A DNA stretch of 64,000 nt from positions 43,327-107,326 of the forward strand of contig NZ_QLSV01000015.1 of the NCBI RefSeq assembly GCF_003268815.1, given 5' to 3'. The first letter of the stretch is position 1, and each line of letters begins with the position of its first letter. Made by a program: the position numbers and the translations under genes. Source of the DNA: Flavobacterium lacus. GTDB taxonomy: Bacteria; Bacteroidota; Bacteroidia; Flavobacteriales; Flavobacteriaceae. The notes under the pieces were generated by a model that ran no database searches, was not told the origin of the DNA, and was given only the letters and a program-made list of their open reading frames with translations. This document shows positions 53,380-63,800 of the stretch, piece after piece.

Positions 53380-53754
53380 TTAATTGGGCTGAAGTTGCAC
53401 TGTTGATTGTTCTGGAATAACATGGCAAACATCAGCCGTCACCACGATTGGTTCAGAGATAAATGTTTGATAACCTTCTTTGGAAACGGTTAAAACGTAC
53501 GTTCCAACGCGTTCCCAAGCTCCGATAAAAACAGGAACTTCTTCGTTTGGAAATTGTTCTAATGTTTCCGTATATGTTCCATCTTGTGCAACAACGGTTA
53601 CTCCTGTTGACAAAAACTCATCGGTTACAGCGTCTTTTACAGTGATGTTTAAACCGGCTTTTGCTTCTTGGGTGCAATAAATTTCATCATCATCATCGCA
53701 AGTGGTTGCAAGTAAAAATGGCGTGCATGCCAATAGTAAAAAAATCTTTTTCAT
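53380..53754 (-). CDS. Small lipoprotein with a carboxypeptidase-regulatory-like fold
   Basis: Protein of 124 residues, lipobox-like LLATTC at 19 followed by DDDDE, an acidic stretch associated with surface export in Bacteroidetes. The body GLNITVKDAVTDEFLSTGVT and GTYVLTVSKEGYQTFIS is a single beta-sandwich of the carboxypeptidase regulatory type. Possibly a surface accessory protein; partner unknown. Confidence 0.8.
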   Translation of the reverse strand: MKKIFLLLACTPFLLATTCDDDDEIYCTQEAKAGLNITVKDAVTDEFLSTGVTVVAQDGTYTETLEQFPNEEVPVFIGAWERVGTYVLTVSKEGYQTFISEPIVVTADVCHVIPEQSTVQLQPN

Positions 53755-53807
53755 GTGTTTATTTTTTTGGTTAATAATTTAGATGGGAAACCAATGAAAA
53801 AGTTGCG

Positions 53808-53837
53808 TAAAAAAACCCTGCAAATACAAAAATTTGC
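53808..53837 (-). terminator. Terminator after the aldehyde dehydrogenase gene
   Basis: AACCCTGCAAAT and ATTTGCAAGGTT pair with one mismatch; the minus strand continues TTTTTTAC. Confidence 0.75.
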
Positions 53838-53881
53838 AAGGTTTTCTTTTCTCTATTTTCTTTATTCTATTTTCTTCTAAA

Positions 53882-55435
53882 CTACAAATCAAACTTAATT
53901 CCTTGAGCCAAAGGCAACTGATCAGAATAGTTGATGGTATTGGTTTGTCTTCGCATATAAATTTTCCAAGCATCAGAACCTGATTCTCGGCCGCCACCGG
54001 TTTCTTTTTCGCCACCAAAAGCTCCTCCGATTTCGGCACCGGAAGTTCCGATGTTAACGTTGGCAATTCCACAATCGGAACCGGCAAAGGATAGAAATTT
54101 TTCTGCTTCTTTTAACTCGTTGGTCATGATAGCAGAAGATAAACCTTGTGCTACTCCGTTTTGCATTTCAATGGCGTTTTCTACTTCGCCGGAATATTTC
54201 ATTAAGTATAAAACCGGTGCAAAGGTTTCGTGTTGCACAATTTCAAAATGGTTTTCGGCTTCAATAATGGCCGGTTTTACATAACATCCGGATTCATATC
54301 CTTCGCCGGATAAAACGCCACCGTCAACTAAGACTTTTCCGCCTTCGGCTTTTGCTTTTTCAATAGCCGCTAAATACGTGTTTACAGCATCTTTGTCGAT
54401 TAATGGTCCGATATGATTTTTTTGATCTAATGGATTTCCGATGGTTAATTGTTTGTATGCTCCAACAATTGCATCTCTCACTTTATCATAAACCGATTCG
54501 TGAATAATTAAACGTCGGGTTGAAGTACAACGCTGTCCTGCAGTTCCCACAGCACCGAATACAGCACCCGGAACCACTACTTTTAAATCGGCAGTTGGTG
54601 TAATAATGATCGCATTGTTTCCGCCTAATTCTAATAATGATTTTCCGAAACGTTGAGCTACGGTCGTTCCTACGATTCTTCCCATTCGGGTGGAACCTGT
54701 GGCAGAAATTAATGGAATTCTAACATCGGTTGTCATCATTTCACCCACTTTGTAATCGCCGTTGATGATACATGAAATACCTTCCGGTAAATTATTATCT
54801 TTTAAAACGCCTGCAATTATATTTTGACAGGCAATAGAACATAACGGTGCTTTTTCGGAAGCTTTCCAAACACAAACATCGCCGCAAATCCATGCCAAAG
54901 CAGTATTCCAAGCCCAAACAGCTACCGGAAAGTTGAAGGCAGAAATAATTCCTACAACGCCAATGGAATGCCATTGTTCACGCATCACGTGACCCGGTCG
55001 CTCGGATGGAATGGTTTGTCCGTTTAATTGACGTGATAAACCAACGGCAAAATCGCAGATGTCAATCATTTCTTGTACTTCGCCGTAGCCTTCTTGGAGT
55101 GATTTCCCCATTTCGTAAGAAACCAATTTTCCGAGCGGTTCTTTTAATTCTCTTAATTTATTCCCGAATTGACGCACAATTTCTCCTCTTTGCGGAGCTG
55201 GCATGGCTCGGAATGTTTTGAAAGCAGTGGTTGCAGCTTGCATTACTTTTTCGTAATCGGCTGCGGTGGTTGCTTTTACTTTTCCTATTAATTGACCATC
55301 TACAGGTGAATAACTTTCGATGAGTTCGCCGTTTGAAAAGTGATTGCTTCCGGTGGAAGTTCCTTCGTTAATGGGTTTGATACCTAATATTTCTAAGGCT
55401 TCGGTCATACCGAATTGTTGTGCGATCGTTGACAT
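53882..55435 (-). CDS. amaB: ALDH7-type aldehyde dehydrogenase (aminoadipate-semialdehyde/P6C dehydrogenase)
   Basis: NAD-dependent aldehyde dehydrogenase of 517 residues. Catalytic Cys in VGTAGQRCTSTRR, general base Glu in LLELGGNNAIII, and NFPVAVWAWNTALAW mark the ALDH7 clade, which oxidises alpha-aminoadipic semialdehyde in lysine breakdown. The frame extends to 55564, but the ATG at 55435 gives the normal N-terminus and the extension lies in repeat DNA. Neighbouring 3-HAO gene suggests amino-acid catabolism in general; a direct pathway link is not shown. Confidence 0.88.
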   Translation of the reverse strand: MSTIAQQFGMTEALEILGIKPINEGTSTGSNHFSNGELIESYSPVDGQLIGKVKATTAADYEKVMQAATTAFKTFRAMPAPQRGEIVRQFGNKLRELKEPLGKLVSYEMGKSLQEGYGEVQEMIDICDFAVGLSRQLNGQTIPSERPGHVMREQWHSIGVVGIISAFNFPVAVWAWNTALAWICGDVCVWKASEKAPLCSIACQNIIAGVLKDNNLPEGISCIINGDYKVGEMMTTDVRIPLISATGSTRMGRIVGTTVAQRFGKSLLELGGNNAIIITPTADLKVVVPGAVFGAVGTAGQRCTSTRRLIIHESVYDKVRDAIVGAYKQLTIGNPLDQKNHIGPLIDKDAVNTYLAAIEKAKAEGGKVLVDGGVLSGEGYESGCYVKPAIIEAENHFEIVQHETFAPVLYLMKYSGEVENAIEMQNGVAQGLSSAIMTNELKEAEKFLSFAGSDCGIANVNIGTSGAEIGGAFGGEKETGGGRESGSDAWKIYMRRQTNTINYSDQLPLAQGIKFDL

Positions 55436-55514
55436 TATAACTTTTTTAAAGGTTTTTGTTATATTTTTTTGCGAAGATACCGATTTTTTTTCTCTTGTAA
55501 AACTGATTTTGTAG

Positions 55515-55665
55515 TGAAGCAGTGAATCGCAGCCCCGATGGTAGTGGAAAGCCTTGTGCCGCAAAAACTGATTTTTTCTTGGTGAACCAAAGCGACCAAC
55601 GGAAGCTCTTGGGGCAACTTAGAAAAAACAGTTTTTGCAAACAAGCTTGTAACGGACAGCGGGAA
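55515..55665 (+). repeat. Structured intergenic repeat, copy 1
   Basis: A long hairpin pairs GCAAAAACTG (55561-55570) plus TTTTTTCT with AGAAAAAA plus CAGTTTTTGC (55621-55638). The 17-base core GCGACCAACGGAAGCTC (55592-55608) lies in the loop. Conserved outside the stem is GATGGTAGTGGAAAGC (55537-55552). Copy 2 has the same parts in the same order on the other strand. Confidence 0.75.
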
Positions 55666-55691
55666 TTGTCTGCCCTAACAGTTGTAGGTTA

Positions 55692-56237
55692 TCAGTTGTC
55701 TGTTTTTGCGACAAATCGAGGATCAGTTTCCATAACGGTGCCGCATTTTTGACAGGTTCTAAGCTCTTTGGAATTATAAAAGTGTTGAAAGTGGCCTAAA
55801 AAGTCTTTTTCGATGTCTTTGAGTTCAAAATACACTTCGTATAATTTATGGTTGCAATTGTCGCAAAACCAGAGTAATCCGTCGGGAATGTCTTGACCCA
55901 CTCGTTTTCGTTCGACCACTAATCCGATGGAGTTTTCTTCTCGCACGGGAGAATGTGGTGTTTTGGCGGGAAGTAGAAACATATCGCCCGGACCAAGTTG
56001 CATGGCAATTTTTTCTCCATTTTCTTGAACAAAAACGGTGATGTTTCCTTCTAATTGATAGAATAATTCTTCGGTTTCGTTGTAATGATAGTCTTTTCGG
56101 GCGTTTGGTCCGGCAACAATCATGACGATATAATCGCCGGAATCGACGTATATATTTTTGTTCCCAACGGGTGGTTTGAGTAGGTGACGGTTTTCTTCAA
56201 TCCATTGGTTAAGATTGAATGGTTTTTGGATTGTCAT
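55692..56237 (-). CDS. 3-hydroxyanthranilate 3,4-dioxygenase
   Basis: Cupin dioxygenase of 181 residues that opens the ring of 3-hydroxyanthranilate in the kynurenine route, leading to quinolinate and NAD or to further breakdown. Iron ligands: His in KDYHYNETEELFYQLEG, Glu in the same stretch and His in PAKTPHSPVR. The C-terminal rubredoxin-like site has CDNC and CQKC, as in bacterial forms. Both flanks carry copies of a structured repeat. Confidence 0.93.
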   Translation of the reverse strand: MTIQKPFNLNQWIEENRHLLKPPVGNKNIYVDSGDYIVMIVAGPNARKDYHYNETEELFYQLEGNITVFVQENGEKIAMQLGPGDMFLLPAKTPHSPVREENSIGLVVERKRVGQDIPDGLLWFCDNCNHKLYEVYFELKDIEKDFLGHFQHFYNSKELRTCQKCGTVMETDPRFVAKTDN

Positions 56238-56288
56238 ATTTTTTGAATTAGAACTGTAAAGTTATGAAATAAAAAAAGCCAAACGAAT

Positions 56289-56465
56289 CACGTGAAGAGC
56301 CCTTTTTATTTCTTGGGCGAGCGGCCGGGCTTTACATTCCAAGTTTTTAATTTTTTTTACAACTGCTCCGGCTGCGGGAGCTTCCGTTGGTCGCTTCCTC
56401 GCTCGGGCATTTGTACCAAAAAAATCAAAAAAGCTTTCCATTGCTATCCCTGTCGCAGTTTATGC
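56289..56465 (-). repeat. Structured intergenic repeat, copy 2
   Basis: The core GCGACCAACGGAAGCTC occurs on the minus strand at 56378-56394. T-rich and A-rich arms (56349-56362 and 56411-56425) can pair around it, and the outer motif GGATAGCAATGGAAAGC matches GATGGTAGTGGAAAGC of copy 1. It fills the gap between hflX and the 3-HAO gene. Confidence 0.75.
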
Positions 56466-56472
56466 AATCAAT

Positions 56473-57696
56473 CTATTCCTCATCCACAGCATCCTTATAA
56501 TCCGGATACAAAAATTTGTTATAAGGAAAACGAGTCACGTGGATTTCTCTGACGGCTTCGTATACTTTTTCTCTAAATTCTTCAAAATTCTCTTTATTTG
56601 TTGCCGAAATAAACAAGGCTTTATCTTCGCCCACATTGCTCATCCAAGTTGCTTTCCATTCTTCTAACGAATAATGTTTACTGGTTTTTTCAATCATCAA
56701 ATCATCTTCATCAAAATGAGCAGGTTTATAGGCGTCAATTTTGTTAAAAACCATAATAATCGGTTTGTTGGCACTTTTTATATCCTGCAAAATCTGATTC
56801 ACCGAGGCAATATGATGTTCAAAATCCGGATGTGATATATCCACTACATGCAGCAATAAATCGGCTTCGCGAACTTCATCGAGCGTGCTTTTAAACGATT
56901 CCACCAACTGCGTAGGCAATTTTCGAATAAACCCAACCGTATCTGAAAGCAAAAACGGTAAATTTCTAATCACCACTTTTCGAACAGTTGTATCTAACGT
57001 GGCAAACAATTTATTTTCTACAAAAACATCACTTTTTCCAACGGCATTCATCAATGTCGATTTTCCCACATTGGTATATCCCACCAATGCTACACGAACC
57101 ATCGCACCACGATTTCCCCGTTGTACCGACATTTGTTTATCAATCGTTTTGATTTTTTCTTTTAATAAAGCAATGCGGTCACGAACGATCCGACGGTCAG
57201 TTTCAATTTCGGTTTCCCCCGGACCACGCATTCCAATTCCACCTCGCTGACGTTCTAAGTGCGTCCACATCCCCGATAATCGAGGTAGTAAATATTGACA
57301 TTGAGCCAATTCTACTTGTGTTCTGGCATAGGAAGTTTCAGCACGTTGAGCAAAAATATCCAAAATCAGGTTGGTTCGGTCTAAGACCTTGCAATCCAAT
57401 ATTTTAGTAATATTTTTTTGTTGAGCAGGCGAGAGTTCATCATCAAAAATAACAGAAGACACTTCGTTTTCAACAATGTATTTGTGAATTTCTTCAATTT
57501 TACCGGTTCCTAGAAACGTCTTCGGATGAGGTTTTTCGAGTTTTTGCCAAAACCGTTTTATCACCTCACCACCGGCAGTAAAAGTTAAGAATTCTAATTC
57601 ATCTAAATACTCATTCAATTTAGACTCATCTTGCTCTTTCGTTACAATTCCTACAACAACGGTTTTTTCAAAATTTATTTTTTCTTTTTCTAACAT
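56473..57696 (-). CDS. hflX: GTPase HflX
   Basis: Ribosome-associated GTPase of 407 residues, involved in splitting stalled ribosomes under stress. N-terminal HflX domain (KTFLGTGKIEEI, VIFDDELSPAQQKN), the linker GMRGPGETEIETDRR, and G domain with VALVGYTNVGKSTLMN, DTVGFIRKLP and MVFNKID. Normal length with a short tail. Confidence 0.95.
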   Translation of the reverse strand: MLEKEKINFEKTVVVGIVTKEQDESKLNEYLDELEFLTFTAGGEVIKRFWQKLEKPHPKTFLGTGKIEEIHKYIVENEVSSVIFDDELSPAQQKNITKILDCKVLDRTNLILDIFAQRAETSYARTQVELAQCQYLLPRLSGMWTHLERQRGGIGMRGPGETEIETDRRIVRDRIALLKEKIKTIDKQMSVQRGNRGAMVRVALVGYTNVGKSTLMNAVGKSDVFVENKLFATLDTTVRKVVIRNLPFLLSDTVGFIRKLPTQLVESFKSTLDEVREADLLLHVVDISHPDFEHHIASVNQILQDIKSANKPIIMVFNKIDAYKPAHFDEDDLMIEKTSKHYSLEEWKATWMSNVGEDKALFISATNKENFEEFREKVYEAVREIHVTRFPYNKFLYPDYKDAVDEE

Positions 57697-57828
57697 ATCA
57701 CATTAAATGTCTTGCAAAATTAAGCAATTCAGAAGCTTTTCTAACCAATCTGCCCAAACAATTGAAATAAAAATGTTGAATTATTTAGTTAAAAATTAAA
57801 ATAATGTTACATAATTCTTAATTTTTGT

Positions 57829-57836
57829 TAAATTTG
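57829..57836 (+). promoter_or_regulatory. -7 element of the adhesin gene (TAAATTTG)
   Basis: TAAATTTG 51 bases before the ATG at 57888, leaving a leader of about 45 bases. No convincing -33 element. Confidence 0.5.
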
Positions 57837-57887
57837 GCTCTCTAAACTTACGAAAAAAAATTACAAAACAATTTAAACTTTCATTTT

Positions 57888-60800
57888 ATGAAAAGAATTA
57901 CTTTACTCTTACTGTTGTTTTTGTTGACAGGAACGGTTACGTATTCACAGGTTCCTCAGAATTTTGAGGGCGGAATACCACCTGGCTGGACAAGATTTAA
58001 CAACGCCTTCGGTGCCGCTCAATGGACTACCGTCAATGCAGTAACAACTCCTCCAACAGTTTGTGAAGGCTCTATATCGGCCTTTGTGAACGGCAGAGAA
58101 AATATTGGTGCAGGAAATACCTCAGAAAAGTGGTTGGTTTCCTCTCAAGTTACTGTTCCGGCAAACGGACAATTATTATTTTCAACCCGCTCAACAATTA
58201 ACGGTTTTGACAATACACTATACCAAATTAGAGTATCAACAGTTTCACAAACCAGTGGCTTTTCAATTGTTGCTCAATGGACAGAAGCAGAATTAAATGC
58301 CATCTTTAACATTTGTGAAGAAAAGACGGTTGATTTAGTAGCAGCAGGTTATGCTGAAGGTCAGCAAATTTATATCGCCTTCGTAATGTTAGTAACACAA
58401 CCAACTACAACTCCAACCGGAGACAGATGGATTGTGGATGATGTTCGGTTGATTGAACGATGTTTAGATCCAACAGATTTAAGTGCTACCACCACTTCAA
58501 ATTCGGCTACGCTAACATGGTTAGGTTCTGCTGCTTCATGGGAAATTGAAGTAGTTGCTTTGCCAGCAGCTCCAACAGGAACGGGAGTGCCTCATTCTGG
58601 TTCAAATACCTTCTTAGCGACAGGCTTATCTCCTAATACTTCGTATGCCTACTATGTGAAGGCAATATGTGAAGATGGAACTAGCGAGTGGGTTGGACCA
58701 TTCAATTTTACTACAACTATCGCTCCGGTTGGTTGCGGTGGAAATTTTGTTGACCCGGGAGGACCAACAGGAAATTATACAAATAATCTAAATGTTAATA
58801 CTTTAATTTGTCCTGAAAACGCAACAGATTTAGTAACAGTAACTTTTACTGCTTTTGCAACAGAAGGTTGTTGCGATTTTCTCAGAGTTTATGACGGAAA
58901 TAGTGCAGCAGCACCATTAATAGGAACTTATTCTGGTAATGCTTTACCACCATCAGTCACTTCGTCTACTCCGGGAGGATGTTTATTTTTCAATTTTACA
59001 TCAGATGGAAGTGTGGTAGGAGCTGGTTGGATTGCTAACATCACTTGTGCTCCTGCACCGTCCTGCCCAAGACCTACTGCTTTAGTAACTTCTGCAGTTT
59101 TGTCTGGTTCAGTTAATTTAGCATGGACAAATAATAGTACTGCTACAGCTTGGCAAGTGCTTGCTTTACCTTGTGGCTCACCTCTGCCAAATGACTCAAC
59201 AACAGGTTGGGTTGATGCTCCAACAAATCCGTTTAACGTTACTGGATTAAATCCGGATACATGTTATTCATTTTATGTAAGAGCTATTTGTGCTGCTGAT
59301 GACAGTAGTCCTTGGTCTGCGGGTCTTAATGCCACTACGCAACAAATTCCACCTGCTTGTGGAGGAACTTTTACGGATCCGGGAGGTGCTTCAGCTAACT
59401 ACGCTAACAATACAAACGTAACCACTACTATATGTCCTACTAACGCAACGGATTTAGTTACGGTTTCGTTTTTATCTTTTGCAACCGAGGGATGTTGTGA
59501 TTTTCTTAGAGTTTATGACGGGAATAGTGCAGCAGCTCCATTGATTGGAACGTATGCTGGAACTGCTATTCCGCCAGACATTACATCCTCTACACCAGGA
59601 GGCTGTTTAACGTTTGTCTTCACCTCTGATGGAAGTGTTACAGCTGCAGGGTGGGTTGCCAACGTTATTTGTGGTCCTGCACCAACATGCCCAAGACCTA
59701 CTGCTTTAGTAACTTCTGCAGTTTTGTCTGGTTCAGTTAATTTAGCATGGACAAATAATAGTACTGCTACAGCGTGGCAAGTGCTTGCTTTACCTTGTGG
59801 TTCACCTGCACCTAATGAGTCAAATACCGGATGGGTAGACGCACCAACAAATCCGTTTAACGTAACAGGTTTAAATCCTGACACCTGTTATACTTTTTAT
59901 GTAAGAGCTATTTGTGCTGTTGATGATATCAGTACATGGTCTGCAGGTATTAACGCAACCACGCAACAAGTACCCCCAGCATGTGGAGGAACTTTTACAG
60001 ATCCGGGTGGAGCGACAGGAAATTATGCCAATAATACAAACGTTACAACTACAATATGTCCAACTAATGCAACAGATTTAGTAACTGTTTCATTTTTATC
60101 TTTTGGTACAGAGGCTTGTTGTGATTTTTTAAGAATATATGATGGAAATAGTGCAGCAGCACCATTAATTGGAACTTATGGAGGGAATGCTATTCCACCG
60201 GATGTTACATCATCAACACCAGGAGGATGTTTAACATTTGTCTTTACATCAGATGGAAGTGTTGTAGGTCCGGGTTGGGTTGCCAACGTAATTTGTGGTC
60301 CTGCACCAACTTGTCCAAGACCAACAGCTTTGGTGACATCTGCTGTTTTATCAGGATCAGTTAATTTAGCATGGACCAATAACAGTACTGCTACAGCGTG
60401 GCAAGTACTCGCTTTACCATGTGGTTCACCATTACCAAATGAGTCAACTACCGGATGGGTAGATGCACCAACGAACCCATTCAACGTAACTGGCTTAAAT
60501 CCTGATACATGTTACACATTTTATGTTAGAGCTGTATGTGCTGTTGATGATATCAGTACTTGGTCTCAAGGCGTAAATGCAACTACACAACAAATACCAC
60601 CAGCGTGTGGAGGAACTTTCTCTGATCCAGGAGGAGTTTCTGCTAATTATCCAAACAATGCAAATGTTACTACTACAATATGCCCTACAAATGAGAATCA
60701 AGTTGTAACAGTAACTTTTTCATCCTTTAACATCGAAAATAATTTTGACTTTTTAAGGGTGTATGATGGAAGCGATGCAACGGCGCCATTAATTGCTACA

Positions 60801-63800
60801 TACACAGGAGTTAATTTACCTCCTCAAATTAGCTCGTCAACTTTTGGAGGTTGCTTAACGTTTGTTTTCACCTCCGATGGTGTTGTAAACGCCCCAGGCT
60901 GGGTAGCTAGTGTAGTATGTACAAGCTGTCCTTCGCCAACTAATTTAACGGTGACAGCAACTAATACGTTTACTGCAGATTTAACATGGAACAGTTTAAG
61001 TGGAAACAGCTGGGAAATTTTAGCACTACCTTGTGGCTCACCAGCACCTGATGCTAATTCAACAGGTTGGCAAACAAGTACTACTACATCGCACGTTTAC
61101 ACAGGATTGAATCCTTTAACATGTTATACTTTTTATGTAAGAGCTGTTTGTGATCAGGAAACTGGTCCTTGGAGTGTTTCGGCAACCGGAACAACATTAC
61201 CAACTTGTCCGCAACCAATTGACCTTTTGGCAACAACTGAAATTGGTTCATTTTCAGTGGAGCTTCTTTGGACACCTCTTGGTCCTGAAACGCAATGGGA
61301 GGTTATAGTGCAACCTTTAGGAACCGGTGCCCCTGGAGTAGGAGCAACTGGAGTAATTGTAAATAATAATCCGAGTTATATTTTTATAGCAAGTGAAGAT
61401 GTTTTTTATGAATATTACGTTAGGGCTATATGCAGCTCTACTGATGTAAGTTTTTGGTCAGGTCCAGAACAGTTTTCAATTTTTATTCCACCCGGATGTG
61501 CATCTGTAGATGTGGTTGGAGTTGGAGTTGACATAGTCGATGGCTCAATTGTGGTTTGTCCGGATTCTGATATCGAAGAAATAAACCTTTCGGCCTCTTT
61601 TTATGGTATTGCTGCTACTACTTCGTATGAAGTTAATCCGATAGAATATGCACCACCATTTCCTTTTACAGGAGGAATACAAACATCTGTAAATACAGAT
61701 GATGTTTGGTCGAATGCAATTAACTTACCATTTAATTTTTGTTTCTTTGGTCAATCTTTTACACAAGCAAAGGTTGGTTCTAACGGAGTTGTTCAGTTTG
61801 GAAATGGAATGACAAATGGAGGGTTTTGTCCTTGGTCTTACACTCAATCTGTGCCGGATCCAAATTTCCCAATTTTAAATGCAATTTATGGCGTTTACCA
61901 AGATATCGACCCTAATATTAACAATGCTTTTGCATCACCCAATATAAACTATCAGGTTTTAGGAACATCTCCTTGTAGAGCTCTTGTTGTTAATTTCTCG
62001 CAGGTTGCTCAATTTGGTTGTACAACTGATGCTAATATTGGAGCTCAAACAACTCAGATTGTTATCTATGAAATTTCAAATATTATTGAGGTTTATGTGC
62101 AAAGAAGAGTTCCTTGTACATCATGGAATGGGGGAAGAGGTGTAATTGGTATCCAAAACGCAACAGGAACCTTGGGTTATACTCCCCCAGGGCGTAACAC
62201 AGGAACTTGGACTGCTATTGAAGAAGCATGGAGATTCCTTCCAAACGGAGAGTCCGATGTTGACTTCCAATGGTTAATGAACGGTTCACTTTATAGTGAT
62301 CAAAACGATATTTCAATTGTATTGACACCAGAACAACAACAAGAATTAGAAGAAAACTTATCGTTAACGCTGGAAATGCAAGCGATTGCTACGTACTCAA
62401 CGTGTACACCAGGAGAAGAAATTACAACTTCTAAAACGGTTGATATTGTTTACATCATTGAATTCCCAAGCAACGACCCTGTAGATTTAGAGTCTTGTAG
62501 TGCTACTGGAACAGCAATCTTTGATTTAACACAAAACACGCCAATAATATTAGGAACTTTTGATCCTGATTTATTCTTGATTACTTATTATACATCGGAA
62601 GAAGATGCTTTAGTTCCTCAAAACCCTATTGAAAACCCTGCTGAATTTGAAGGTACGGATGGCCAACAAATTTGGGTACGCGTTTCCGATTTAACGAATA
62701 CCTGTTCTTTGGTTAAATCATTCTTCTTGAATTTTGGCGATGATATTATCACACCAATTGTAGAATTTGAATATAATCCGGCTGTAATTTGTGTCTCAAG
62801 CAGTAGCGGGCTTTTATTGCCAACTTTGGCAGAGGGCTTTAATGCTGGAGGAGAATTTACTTCTACAGCAGGTTTAGTAATTGATGCTACTACTGGAGAA
62901 ATTAATTTGGGAACTAGTACTGCCGGAATTTACGAAGTAATTTATACTTTAGAAGCAGAAGGTTGTACGGACGGAGGTACTTATTCTTTTACAATAGAAT
63001 TAGTAAATGCAGTTACACCAATTACAGAATTTAGTTATGATCAAGAAGAATACTGTAAATCAGGATCTAATCCAGTTCTTGAACCGGCCGAAAACTTTGA
63101 TACAACAGGACAATTTACTGCTACACCTGAAGGCTTAACAATTGATCCTTCAACAGGAGCAATTGATTTGTCAACTAGTACAGATGGTGTTTATGAAATT
63201 ACTTATTTAGTTTCATCTAATACAGGAGTTTGTGAAATTAATGAAAGTCACACAGTTACAATAACGATCAATGATGTTGTTGACCCAGTTTTTGAAACAA
63301 TTACATTAACCTATTGTATTGGTGCAACACCAGATGAATTGCCAACAGCAACAAATGGTATAATAGGAACATGGAACCCTTCAACAATTGATACCTCAGT
63401 AGCTGTTGTAGATGCAGAGTATGTATTTACTCCAGATGAAGGGCAGTGTTCAAACCCAGTTACATGGTTAGTAACTGTAACGGAAGAAGTTACACCAACA
63501 TTTGAGCCAATAGTTACGGCTTATTGTTTAAATGCAACACCTGATGCTCTACCGGTTATCACTAATGGAATCACTGGTGAGTGGAGTCCGGCCACAATTG
63601 ATACTTCAGTAGCGGTTGATGCAGTATATGTGTTTACTCCAGATGCAGGTCAGTGTGCTGTTCCAGTGACTATATTGGTAACCGTCTCCTCCGAAATCCT
63701 TCCAACATTCGATCCAATTGTTGTTTGTCAAAATGCAGACGCTCCGGTATTGCCAGCGACTTCCTTAGAGGGCGTAACGGGAACTTGGAACGGAGTAGTA

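Noticed and set aside
55446..55752. Several short open frames on both strands next to the aldehyde dehydrogenase gene
   Set aside because: They lie within the structured repeat, share no start signals and overlap each other.
59513..60484. Minus-strand frames inside the adhesin gene
   Set aside because: Two near-identical shadows spaced by the 624-base repeat; no start context and the plus-strand frame is continuous.
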